64,000 bases of DNA from Flavobacteriales bacterium 33_180_T64 (GTDB taxonomy: Bacteria; Bacteroidota; Bacteroidia; Flavobacteriales; Flavobacteriaceae), in NCBI GenBank assembly GCA_002162685.1, contig MAAQ01000005.1:102018-166017 (forward strand), in the 5' to 3' direction. Made by a program: the position numbers and the translations under genes. Below, one piece after another: positions 53,674 to 62,693 of this stretch (the stretch's first letter is position 1; each line of letters begins with the position of its first letter). The notes under the pieces are model-generated. The model worked only from the letters and a program-made list of their open reading frames with translations. It searched no databases and was not told the origin of the DNA.

Positions 53674-54011
53674 ATATTTTGTAATAAGTATTTTACTGAT
53701 TTCCAATGAAAACATTAGGTTAAAAATCAATATGAGTAAAAAAACGCAATAAAATCCAACTATACGTTATAATTGTGATAAATTCACACTGCAAATTACA
53801 GGATTCAAAACCTTCAAAATTTAATTAAATATAATAGTATATCGTAAAAACCTGCTATTTATCGTTATAATTTGAATGCCTAAGTATAAATATTAATATT
53901 TACTCAGAATAGTTTATGATTAATCATTGTATTAACAATTTAGTATTCTAACCCAAATCCCTCACTTGACAATAATATTGAATAGTAATAAACTTACTTA
54001 ATAGGTTGATT

Positions 54012-55136
54012 ATGGAATCAAAAATCTGGTTGTCTTCTCCTCATATGAGCGGAAAAGAACAATCTTTTATTAATAATGCTTTCGAAACAAATTGGATTGC
54101 TCCTTTAGGTCCTCACGTCAATGGTTTTGAAAGTGATATACAGCACTATCTCAAAGCGGATAGTCAAGTTGCTGCACTAAGTTCGGGTACAGCTGCTATT
54201 CATTTAGGACTTGTTTTATTAAATATTGGTCAAGGAGATGAAGTGATTTGTCAAAGCAAAACCTTTTCTGCTTCTGCAAATCCAATAATTTATCAAGGCG
54301 CAACGCCTATATTTGTCGATAGTGAAAAAGAAACTTGGAATATCTGTCCTGAGCAACTAGAAATAGCAATCAAAGACCGTATAAGTAAAGGAAAAACACC
54401 TAAAGCGATAATTGCTGTTCACCTCTACGGAATGCCATATAAGGTAACTGAAATTCATAAAATAGCTAAAGCTTATAACATTCCTGTTTTAGAGGATAGT
54501 GCTGAAGCATTAGGAAGTTCTTATCATTCGGTTAAATGTGGAACCTTTGGTGATATTGCTATTTTATCATTTAACGGGAATAAAATTATCACCACTTCAA
54601 GTGGAGGCGCTTTAGTTACAAAAGATATTAAACTAAAGGAAAGAGCCATATTTTTAGCAACTCAAGCTCGAGAAAATGCTGTGGAATATTTACATGAATC
54701 TATTGGTTATAACTATAGATTATCAAATGTTCTTGCTGGTATTGGCAGAGGGCAAATGGATGTTTTAGACGATCGTGTAAATGAGAGAAGAGCTAATTAT
54801 GATTTTTATAAAGACAGTTTTAAAACTATTGAAGAACTCACATTTATTAAGGAACCAGAAGGTTATTATTCCAACCGCTGGCTCACTTGCTTGCTAACCC
54901 CTTCAAAAACGATAAGAGAAGGCATTAGAACTTCTTTAAATGCGCTCAATATAGAAACGAGACCGCTTTGGAAACCAATGCATCAACAACCTGTTTTTAA
55001 AGATGCACCTAAATATATTAATGGTGTTTCTGACGATTTATTTGAAAAAGGATTGTGTTTACCTAGTGGTTCTAACTTAACTGAAAACGAATTAAATAGA
55101 GTAACATCAGCAATAAAAACGTATTTTAGGGTATGA
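54012..55136 (+). CDS. DegT/DnrJ-family sugar aminotransferase (PglE-like)
   Basis: A 374-residue PLP enzyme that aminates 4-keto sugars. WIAPLGPHVNGFE, ALSSGTAAIHLGLVLL, VLEDSAEALGS and the Schiff-base Lys in ILSFNGNKIITTSSGG are in place. ATG 54012 is preferred over the TTG two codons earlier. The next gene is a PglF-like dehydratase whose ATG overlaps the stop (ATGA), so the pair should turn UDP-GlcNAc into a UDP-4-amino-4,6-dideoxy sugar. Confidence 0.92.
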   Translation: MESKIWLSSPHMSGKEQSFINNAFETNWIAPLGPHVNGFESDIQHYLKADSQVAALSSGTAAIHLGLVLLNIGQGDEVICQSKTFSASANPIIYQGATPIFVDSEKETWNICPEQLEIAIKDRISKGKTPKAIIAVHLYGMPYKVTEIHKIAKAYNIPVLEDSAEALGSSYHSVKCGTFGDIAILSFNGNKIITTSSGGALVTKDIKLKERAIFLATQARENAVEYLHESIGYNYRLSNVLAGIGRGQMDVLDDRVNERRANYDFYKDSFKTIEELTFIKEPEGYYSNRWLTCLLTPSKTIREGIRTSLNALNIETRPLWKPMHQQPVFKDAPKYINGVSDDLFEKGLCLPSGSNLTENELNRVTSAIKTYFRV

Positions 55137-57025
55137 TTAAACGTTTACTTCAAAAAATTTCGCATAAATATGCCTCCAAATGGCTGGTAATGCTTTTCGA
55201 TTTAAGTATCGTAGCAGCAACCTTTGTTGTTGCCTATATTATTCGATTTAATTTCATTCTAGACTTTGATTTTATAGTCATGTTTAAGCAAATTCCTTTT
55301 GTGTTTTTAGCTGCATTGATTAGTTTTTTAATCGTTGGTTCTCACAAGGGTGTTGTTAGGTTTACTGGGTTTAAAGATGTTGTTAATATTATCATTGGTG
55401 TTAATATATTAGCAACCATACTTATTATATCTACTTTTTTCAGTAGACGATTAAATTATGAGGGTATATTTAATATCTCGGGTTCAATCATATACATTCA
55501 TTTACTTCTCAATATTCTTTTTCTCGTTGGGTTTAAGCTCTTTATAAAGTCAATGTACAACAAACTTATGCAGGATTTTAAAACCCAAAAGCGTATTTTA
55601 ATTTTTGGTGCTGGTAGTTCTGGTATGATTACCTATGATGCCATTACAAATGATCCTAAAAGCAGTCATGAGATTATAGGTTTTATTGATGATAACGACA
55701 GTAAAATTGGTAAAAAAATAAACACTTTAACGGTGTATAGTCTTGATAAAATCACCACAGAATTTATTAAAAAATATAGTGTTGAAGAAGTCATAATTTC
55801 TATTCAGAGCATTGAATCGTCTCGGCTTTTACAAATTTCAGGGTTTTTATTTGAATTGGGACTGAAAGTAAAAATTGTACCTCCTGTACAAAACTGGATT
55901 GATGGAGATTTAAGTGTTGGTCAAATAAAAGAAGTTAATATTGAAGATCTTTTAGGGCGTGATCCAATTTCTATCAGTAATCCTGCTCTATTAGATGAAT
56001 ATGAAAATCAAATTATTCTAATTACTGGAGCTGCAGGTTCTATTGGTAGTGAAATAGCAAGAAAAGCTAACAACTATAATTATAAAAAGCTTATTCTAGT
56101 TGACACGGCAGAGTCTCCTCTTTATGAATTACAGCAAGAGTTTGTTCAAAAAGGTGTAAAAAACTTTATTGCCATTGTTGCTGATGTTCGCGATTTTAGA
56201 CGCATGGAACAATTGTTTCAAATCCACAAACCAAAAATAGTATTTCATGCAGCAGCATATAAACATGTGCCATTAATGGAAAACAACCCGTATGAAGCTG
56301 TTAGTGTAAATATTGGTGGAACACGACATATTGCAAGTTTATCTGTAAAATATGGGGTCAATAAATTTGTGTTTATTTCTACTGATAAAGCTGTGAATCC
56401 AACAAATGTTATGGGTGCAACAAAACGTATTGCTGAGCTTTATGTGAATTGCTTACAAGGAAAAGGCAAAACGAAATTTATCACAACACGTTTTGGTAAT
56501 GTACTAGGATCTAATGGCTCTGTAATTCCATTATTTAAAAAGCAAATAGAAAATGGCGGACCGTTAACTGTGACTCATAAAGAGATCACACGTTATTTCA
56601 TGACGATTTCCGAAGCTTGTCAATTGGTATTAGAAGCTGCAACGATGGGTAATGGTGGAGAAATATTTGTTTTTGATATGGGAGAATCTGTAAAAATTCA
56701 TGATTTAGCTAAGAATATGATTATTCTTTCCGGACTTAGATTCCCTGAAGACATTGATATAAAAATTACGGGATTACGTCCTGGCGAAAAAATTTATGAA
56801 GAATTATTAGCCGATGGTGAAAACACAAGAGCTACCTATCATGAAAAAATAATGATTGCTAGAACAAAACCTATAGACACTTTAACTATTAGTGACAAAA
56901 TAGCGAATTTATGTACTATTAATTCTAAGTCACAAAATCTTGAAATTGTATCCTCAATCAAGGATATTATTCCAGAATATATTTCTAATAATTCAAAATA
57001 CGAAGTATTAGATTCAAAAAAATAA
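55133..57025 (+). CDS. PglF/WbpM-like membrane nucleotide-sugar 4,6-dehydratase
   Basis: A 630-residue protein with four N-terminal membrane helices (about 15-145), a CoA-binding-like Rossmann domain (FGAGSSGMITYDAI at about 155) and a C-terminal extended SDR (about 290-600). The NAD site is ITGAAGSIGSEIARKA. The usual catalytic Tyr of SDRs is replaced by Met in TDKAVNPTNVMGATKR, as is typical of PglF/WbpM, with the conserved TDKAVNP. It supplies the 4-keto sugar for the adjacent aminotransferase. Confidence 0.92.
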   Translation: MIKRLLQKISHKYASKWLVMLFDLSIVAATFVVAYIIRFNFILDFDFIVMFKQIPFVFLAALISFLIVGSHKGVVRFTGFKDVVNIIIGVNILATILIISTFFSRRLNYEGIFNISGSIIYIHLLLNILFLVGFKLFIKSMYNKLMQDFKTQKRILIFGAGSSGMITYDAITNDPKSSHEIIGFIDDNDSKIGKKINTLTVYSLDKITTEFIKKYSVEEVIISIQSIESSRLLQISGFLFELGLKVKIVPPVQNWIDGDLSVGQIKEVNIEDLLGRDPISISNPALLDEYENQIILITGAAGSIGSEIARKANNYNYKKLILVDTAESPLYELQQEFVQKGVKNFIAIVADVRDFRRMEQLFQIHKPKIVFHAAAYKHVPLMENNPYEAVSVNIGGTRHIASLSVKYGVNKFVFISTDKAVNPTNVMGATKRIAELYVNCLQGKGKTKFITTRFGNVLGSNGSVIPLFKKQIENGGPLTVTHKEITRYFMTISEACQLVLEAATMGNGGEIFVFDMGESVKIHDLAKNMIILSGLRFPEDIDIKITGLRPGEKIYEELLADGENTRATYHEKIMIARTKPIDTLTISDKIANLCTINSKSQNLEIVSSIKDIIPEYISNNSKYEVLDSKK

Positions 57026-57040
57026 ACTTAACCTAATCAG

Positions 57041-57844
57041 ATGATCATGCATAAAAAATACAGCAACATATCGAGATTAATGCTATTATTTTCATTAGTA
57101 ATCTTATCCTCTTGCGGAACAAGAAAAGATATTATTTACTTTCAAGATGAACCTATTACTAATCAGAATTTAAGTGAATTAAATAATAATTTTGAAATTA
57201 AATATAAACCAGATGATATATTAACTATTGATGTATCGGCTCAAGTGATAGAATCTGTTGCTGCTTTCAATTTACCTGCTGTTGCTTATGATACGTCTGG
57301 AGGAACAACAACTCAAACCAGTATATTAAGACAAACATATTTAATAGATCCTCTAGGAAATATAGAGTTTCCTGTTTTAGGAACTATTAAAATTGCTGGT
57401 TTAACACGAGTTGAGGCAACAAAGATGTTAAAAGAAAAAATAGGCGAATATGTTAAAGAATTTATTGTCAATATTAGACTTGTAAATTTCACGATAACTG
57501 TTCTTGGTGAAGTAAATAGACCTGGTGCATATACTGTAAAAGACGAACGTATTTCATTAGCTGAAGCCTTAGGTTTAGCAGGAGATTTAACGATTTATGG
57601 AAAACGAAATGATATCTTTTTAATTCGTGAAGTTGACGGAAAGAAAAAGTATGCAAAATATGATTTAACGTCTATTAATGTCGTTAACTCACCTGTATAT
57701 TACTTATCTCAAAATGATGTTATATATGTAAAACCAAATGATGCAAGAGTAAAAACATCATCTTACAATCCTAATACAGGTGTTCTAATTTCTGCGGTAT
57801 CTACTTTAGCTACTATTGCAGCAATTTTTATTTTCCGAAATTAA
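57041..57844 (+). CDS. Wza-like polysaccharide export lipoprotein
   Basis: A 267-residue outer-membrane export protein. The signal peptide ends in a lipobox (LSSC, Cys25). The poly-export domain (PDDILTIDVSAQV, LIDPLGNIEFPVLGTIKI) and the SLBB domain (ITVLGEVNRPGAYTV, ISLAEALGLAGDL) follow. A C-terminal membrane-spanning segment (ISAVSTLATIAAIFIF) replaces the amphipathic barrel helix of E. coli Wza. It sits 14 bp before the Wzc-like gene, its normal partner. Confidence 0.92.
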   Translation: MIMHKKYSNISRLMLLFSLVILSSCGTRKDIIYFQDEPITNQNLSELNNNFEIKYKPDDILTIDVSAQVIESVAAFNLPAVAYDTSGGTTTQTSILRQTYLIDPLGNIEFPVLGTIKIAGLTRVEATKMLKEKIGEYVKEFIVNIRLVNFTITVLGEVNRPGAYTVKDERISLAEALGLAGDLTIYGKRNDIFLIREVDGKKKYAKYDLTSINVVNSPVYYLSQNDVIYVKPNDARVKTSSYNPNTGVLISAVSTLATIAAIFIFRN

Positions 57845-57858
57845 AAGATACATTTATT

Positions 57859-60201
57859 ATGTCTCAAAAGACCCTTACCAGCAAAGACAACATTATTAAT
57901 GCCGTTGAATTATACCTATCAAAATGGAAACTTATTTTGGTATGTCTCCTTATTGCTTTAGCAGTAGCATTTTTTAAAATTAGATATAGTACATTCTTAT
58001 ATCAAGCAAATGCAACGATTAAACTCAAAGAGGATGAAAACTCTAGGAGTCTAGCAGAAATATCATCATTACAAAATGGCCTATTTGCTAGTAATTTACC
58101 TAATGTAACCGATGAAGTTGAAGTTATAAAATCGCGATCAATTATTACAGAAGTTGTAAAAGACTTAAAACTAAACATCGCTTATTTTGTTAGTGGAAAA
58201 GTAAAAGAAGAAGAAATTTATACCAATCCACCTTTGAATATTAATTTTTTCATGAATGATTCTATTGTAGAAAACATCAATAAATCACTTTTTATTAAAA
58301 TTATTTCTTCGCAGCAGTTTGAACTGTCTAAAACAAACACGCACAAATTTTTAGCATTTGATACTGGAGAAACAACAACCCATAGTTTTGGTGATAAAGT
58401 TGAATCCACATTTGGTGAATTTATAATCACACCAAATATTGGTGCTTATGGAGCTGATACTGGCTCATATGTAGAAATTAGAATTAGACCATTACATACT
58501 ATTGTAGAGTCTTATTTGACTAGTATAAAAATTGAAACAGCTAAGAATTCGAATGTTATTAAGATTTCATTAAAAGAAAGCTTAAAAGAAAAGGCACGTT
58601 TAATTCTTGATAAGCTTATCGAAAAATACAATCAAGATGTTATTAATGATAAGGAGTTAATTGTAAAAACAACATCCGATTTTATTACCAATCGTTTAAA
58701 TGTTGTTTCTAACGAATTAGAACAAGTCGATTTTACTGCTGAAAAACTTCAGAAAAACAATAGGCTAACCGCATTAGCATCGCAATCAAATATATTTTTA
58801 GAAAGTGAGCGCGCTAATGAAGCTAGAATAATTGAAACCAGTAATCAATTACAACTTGTTGAGTTTATGACCGATCGTTTAAATGATGATGACACAGGTT
58901 CTGATTTATTACCAGCAGATATTGGTATTGCAGATAGCAATGTATCTCAAATCACTAAAAGTCATAATGAATTAGTATTACAACGGGATCGTATTCTTAA
59001 AAACTCTAGTGACAAGAACCCAACAGTTATTAACTTAAATAATCAAATTAATGCATTAAAAGGCAATCTTGATAAGAGTTTAAATAATATTAAATCGGCG
59101 AATCAAATTACGCTTAATAACCTTAATAAAGAAGATTCTAGAATTCGTGGTCAAATCTATTCGGCTCCAGGTAAAGAGCGTCAGTTTAGAGATATCAAAC
59201 GCCAACAAGACATTAAAGAATCCCTTTACCTCTATTTGTTAGAAAAGCGTGAAGAATCGGCAATTACACTTGGGATGTCTACAGCAAATGCAAAAGTAAT
59301 AGACTTTGCATATACCAATGAAAACCCCGTTTCGCCAAAGAAAAATGTCATTTACTTAGCAGCTATTTTATTAGGTTTATTTATACCTGTATCTTTTATC
59401 TATGCGAGAGATTTAATAGACACAAAGGTTCATACTAAAGAAGATGTATTACGCTTAATTAAAGCACCATTTATTGGAGATATTCCTAAATCTGACACAA
59501 AATCTAAGGTTGTAAATAAAGTTGATTATTCTCCAAAAGCTGAAGCTTTTAGGATTATAAGAACCAATATAAATTTCATGCTTCAAAAAGTAGACAGCCC
59601 TTGCAAAACTGTTTTTGTGACTTCGACTACTTCTCAAGAAGGAAAATCGCATACAACGACCAATTTGGCCAGTTCATTTTCATTTTCAGAAAAGAAAGTA
59701 TTGCTAATTGAAACAGATATTAGAGTGCCAAGAGTAAATGATTACTTAAAGATTGAGGCTAAAAAAGGCCTAACAGATTTTATATCAGATAAAAGCCTAA
59801 GCATTAAAGATGTCACTATTACAATGGATGACAATCCGTTTTTACATGTTATTCCTTCAGGAGCAATTCCTCCAAATCCAGCAGAGTTATTGATGAATGA
59901 TCGTGTAAACGACCTCTTTGAAAACGTAAAAAACGATTATGATTATATTATTGTTGATACAGCAGCAGTTGGTTTAGTCACAGACACATTGCTTATTAGT
60001 GAGCATGCTGATATTTTTGTGTATGTCGTAAGTGCAAACAATATTGATAAACGTCAGCTACATATTGCGCAAACGATGTATGAAGAAAAACGTTTACCAC
60101 GAATGGTAACACTTCTTAACGGAACCACGAAAAAGAAAGGTTATGGTTATGGCTACGGAAATAATCCACAACGCAAAAAGACATGGTTTAGTCGAAAATA
60201 A
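57859..60201 (+). CDS. Wzc-like chain-length regulator and tyrosine kinase
   Basis: A 780-residue inner-membrane protein. Wzz domain with first helix at about 30-46; long periplasmic region with coiled coils (about 250-440); second helix at about 490-512; then a cytoplasmic BY-kinase domain. Walker A is in TSTTSQEGKSHTTTNLA, Walker A' reads LLIETDIRVPR with Glu in place of the usual first Asp, and Walker B is YIIVDTAAVG. The C-terminus has a Tyr cluster (GYGYGYG) for autophosphorylation. It controls polymer length and export with the Wza-like protein. Confidence 0.92.
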   Translation: MSQKTLTSKDNIINAVELYLSKWKLILVCLLIALAVAFFKIRYSTFLYQANATIKLKEDENSRSLAEISSLQNGLFASNLPNVTDEVEVIKSRSIITEVVKDLKLNIAYFVSGKVKEEEIYTNPPLNINFFMNDSIVENINKSLFIKIISSQQFELSKTNTHKFLAFDTGETTTHSFGDKVESTFGEFIITPNIGAYGADTGSYVEIRIRPLHTIVESYLTSIKIETAKNSNVIKISLKESLKEKARLILDKLIEKYNQDVINDKELIVKTTSDFITNRLNVVSNELEQVDFTAEKLQKNNRLTALASQSNIFLESERANEARIIETSNQLQLVEFMTDRLNDDDTGSDLLPADIGIADSNVSQITKSHNELVLQRDRILKNSSDKNPTVINLNNQINALKGNLDKSLNNIKSANQITLNNLNKEDSRIRGQIYSAPGKERQFRDIKRQQDIKESLYLYLLEKREESAITLGMSTANAKVIDFAYTNENPVSPKKNVIYLAAILLGLFIPVSFIYARDLIDTKVHTKEDVLRLIKAPFIGDIPKSDTKSKVVNKVDYSPKAEAFRIIRTNINFMLQKVDSPCKTVFVTSTTSQEGKSHTTTNLASSFSFSEKKVLLIETDIRVPRVNDYLKIEAKKGLTDFISDKSLSIKDVTITMDDNPFLHVIPSGAIPPNPAELLMNDRVNDLFENVKNDYDYIIVDTAAVGLVTDTLLISEHADIFVYVVSANNIDKRQLHIAQTMYEEKRLPRMVTLLNGTTKKKGYGYGYGNNPQRKKTWFSRK

Positions 60202-60216
60202 AACATCTTAAAAATA

Positions 60217-60250
60217 AAAAATCCGCAGAATATAAGTCTTGCGGATTTTT
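60217..60250. terminator. Bidirectional terminator between wzc-like gene and proline dehydrogenase
   Basis: An 11-bp stem (AAAAATCCGCA / TGCGGATTTTT, 60217-60227 and 60240-60250) with a 12-nt loop and A/T runs on both sides, placed between convergent genes. It marks the end of the polysaccharide locus. Confidence 0.8.
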
Positions 60251-60256
60251 TTATAC

Positions 60257-61429
60257 TTACAATTTACGTCGTTTCTTTTCTTGTTTAAGCAAATTAAGCT
60301 CTCTACTTGTTTGACCAGCTACAGAAGTATTTTCTTCGGCACGTCTAATTAAGTAAGGCATCACGTCTTTTACTGGTCCGAAAGGCACATATTTAGCAAC
60401 ATTATAACCTAGTTTTGCCAAATTAAAACTAATATGATCACTCATCCCGTAGAGCTGTCCGAACCAAACATTATTATCTTTTTTATCCACACCAAGCGTT
60501 TGCATTAAATCCATAGCGATATAGCAACTTTGTTCGTTATGTGTTCCGATAAAAATAGAAATTACATCTAAATTTTTAAGCATGTAGGTCATACACGCAT
60601 TAAAATTATCATCTGTAGCCTGTTTAGTCAGGCAAATTGGCGATTTATAATCTTTTTCTTCTGCTCTACTTCGTTCCTTCTCCATATACGCACCACGAAC
60701 AATTTTAAATCCGACTTTAAAATTTTGGTCTTTAGCACGTTTATGCATCACTTCTAAATACGCTAATCTATCCCAACGATAAGTTTGCAAGGTATTATAA
60801 ACTATAGGCTTTTCAATATTATACTTACGCATCATAGCTTCACAAAGTTCATCAGCAGCATCTTGCATCCAGCTTTCTTCGCCATCAATTAAAACTTCAA
60901 CATCTTTAGTTTTTGCAAGGCTACAAACCGCATCAAATCGTGCCACTATTCGATTCCATTCGTTTTGTTCTTCAGGAGTAAATTCTAAGCCTTCACCTTT
61001 CTTCTGATATAAATAAAAACGCCCAAAACCAGTTGGTTTAAAAACAACTATAGGCATGGCTTCTTTTTCATCGGCAAACTTGACGATTTTAAGAATTTTA
61101 TCTCTCGCTTCATCAAAGGTAGACTCCTCTTCCTTTCCTTCTACTGAATAATCCAAAACCGAGCTCACGCCTTTGGTATACATTTTATCAATTACAGGCA
61201 AGCAATCATCTTCATTAACACCACCACAAAAGTGATCAAAAACGGTAGATCTTATCAAGCCTTCAACAGGCAACTTGGCCTTTAATGCAAAATTGGTAGC
61301 CGCAGTCCCTATTCTAACGAGTGGCTGATGAGAAATCATTTTAAATAAAAAGTAAGCACGTTCTAACTGAGCATCATTTTTTAATGCAAAAGCAACTTCA
61401 GTATTATCAAAAAGAGTATTTGTATTCAT
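60257..61429 (-). CDS. putA: Proline dehydrogenase
   Basis: A 390-residue stand-alone FAD-dependent proline dehydrogenase, the first step of proline breakdown to glutamate. The barrel motifs VFKPTGFGRFYLYQ, VEVLIDGEESWMQD, VYNTLQTYRWDRLAYL, KIVRGAYMEKER and GTHNEQSCYIAMDLM are present, and the C-terminal YVPFGPVKDVMPYLIRRAEEN is typical. A separate P5C dehydrogenase gene is not in the window. A minus-strand -7 box (TATTTTTG, 61454-61447) precedes it. The symbol putA is used loosely; the protein has only the dehydrogenase domain. Confidence 0.93.
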   Translation of the reverse strand: MNTNTLFDNTEVAFALKNDAQLERAYFLFKMISHQPLVRIGTAATNFALKAKLPVEGLIRSTVFDHFCGGVNEDDCLPVIDKMYTKGVSSVLDYSVEGKEEESTFDEARDKILKIVKFADEKEAMPIVVFKPTGFGRFYLYQKKGEGLEFTPEEQNEWNRIVARFDAVCSLAKTKDVEVLIDGEESWMQDAADELCEAMMRKYNIEKPIVYNTLQTYRWDRLAYLEVMHKRAKDQNFKVGFKIVRGAYMEKERSRAEEKDYKSPICLTKQATDDNFNACMTYMLKNLDVISIFIGTHNEQSCYIAMDLMQTLGVDKKDNNVWFGQLYGMSDHISFNLAKLGYNVAKYVPFGPVKDVMPYLIRRAEENTSVAGQTSRELNLLKQEKKRRKL

Positions 61430-61446
61430 TTGTTAAAAATATATGA

Positions 61447-61454
61447 CAAAAATA
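61447..61454 (-). promoter_or_regulatory. Predicted -7 box of the proline dehydrogenase gene
   Basis: The minus strand reads TATTTTTG (TAnnTTTG), 18 bp before the ATG at 61429. No TTG is found at the normal upstream distance. Confidence 0.35.
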
Positions 61455-61523
61455 ATTATTCGGTAGTTATTATCTTACTAAAAGTCGCTAATTTTCCACT
61501 TTCTTAGAAAGACAAGAATCCAT

Positions 61524-62606
61524 ATGAATTCCATAGAAACAAAAACATACAAAGTACATTTTAATACAAAAGCTTACCAGGAGCTTAACACCTATATTGA
61601 TAGCACTAATTTTTCGAAAATTTTTATTCTTGTCGATTCAAATACACATGAGCATTGCTTAGCAAAGTTAATGTCTCAATTAGAAACGGCTATTGCAATT
61701 GAGGTTATAGAAATTGAAGCTGGTGAGCATCATAAAACCATTGATACTTGTGTTGGTGTATGGAATGCACTAACTGAACTTGATGCAGATAGAAAAAGCT
61801 TGCTTCTTAATCTTGGAGGAGGTGTTGTTACCGATTTAGGAGGATTTGTGGCTAGTACATTCAAAAGAGGTATTAAATACATTAATATTCCAACATCACT
61901 TTTGGCTATGGTAGATGCTTCTGTTGGCGGAAAAACAGGTGTTGATCTTGGGGCTTTAAAAAATCAGGTTGGTGTTATTAATACAGGTGATTTGGTGGTT
62001 ATTGACACATCATATTTAGATACTTTACCTCAAAATCAATTAAAATCGGGTTTAGCTGAAATGCTAAAACACGGTCTTATTTGCGACAAAACCTATTTTG
62101 ATAAATTAACAGATTTATCTGCACTTACGCTTAATGATTTAGATATTTTAATTCACGAATCGGTTGAAATTAAAAAGGAGATTGTCACTAAAGACCCATT
62201 AGAACAAAACGAGCGCAAGCATCTTAATTTTGGACATACTCTTGGTCATGCTATAGAATCTTACTTTCTGAGTCATGCTGACAAAAAAGAACTTTTACAT
62301 GGAGAAGCTATAGTTATCGGAATGATTTTGGAATGTTATATTTCCTCGGAATTATTAGGTTTCTCAAAACACGATTTAGACTATATAACAGCAGCTTTTA
62401 ATGCGATTTATGCACCTGTAACGATTTTAACTTCAGATTATGATGCCATTATAGAGCTTTTAAAGTATGACAAGAAAAATGAGCATGGCAATATCAATTT
62501 TGTATTATTAAAGGCAATTGGAGAACCAAAAATTGATTGTTTAGTTGATAACACGCTTCTTATTAAAAGTTTTGAATATTATGCAGATACTATAAAAAAA
62601 GTGTAA
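61524..62606 (+). CDS. aroB: 3-dehydroquinate synthase AroB
   Basis: A 360-residue shikimate-pathway enzyme that cyclises DAHP to 3-dehydroquinate with NAD and Zn. NLGGGVVTDLGGFVASTFKRGI, PTSLLAMVDASVGGKTGVD and KNQVGVI form the active site; the Zn ligands are in LNFGHTLGHAIE and HGEAIVIGM. It is divergent from the proline dehydrogenase gene with 94 bp between starts. No other aro genes are nearby. Confidence 0.96.
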   Translation: MNSIETKTYKVHFNTKAYQELNTYIDSTNFSKIFILVDSNTHEHCLAKLMSQLETAIAIEVIEIEAGEHHKTIDTCVGVWNALTELDADRKSLLLNLGGGVVTDLGGFVASTFKRGIKYINIPTSLLAMVDASVGGKTGVDLGALKNQVGVINTGDLVVIDTSYLDTLPQNQLKSGLAEMLKHGLICDKTYFDKLTDLSALTLNDLDILIHESVEIKKEIVTKDPLEQNERKHLNFGHTLGHAIESYFLSHADKKELLHGEAIVIGMILECYISSELLGFSKHDLDYITAAFNAIYAPVTILTSDYDAIIELLKYDKKNEHGNINFVLLKAIGEPKIDCLVDNTLLIKSFEYYADTIKKV

Positions 62607-62693
62607 TCACAGTTTCATAATACGATATTGATTAATAGCATTTTACGCTAATTTTATCGTTTATTTTCTCTGTTTTTTGTATTTTAGACAGTA

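Noticed and set aside
53940..54000. TTGACA-N17-TAAACT as a promoter of the aminotransferase gene
   Set aside because: It resembles the E. coli sigma70 consensus, which is not the main consensus in Bacteroidota, and occurs easily in A/T-rich DNA.
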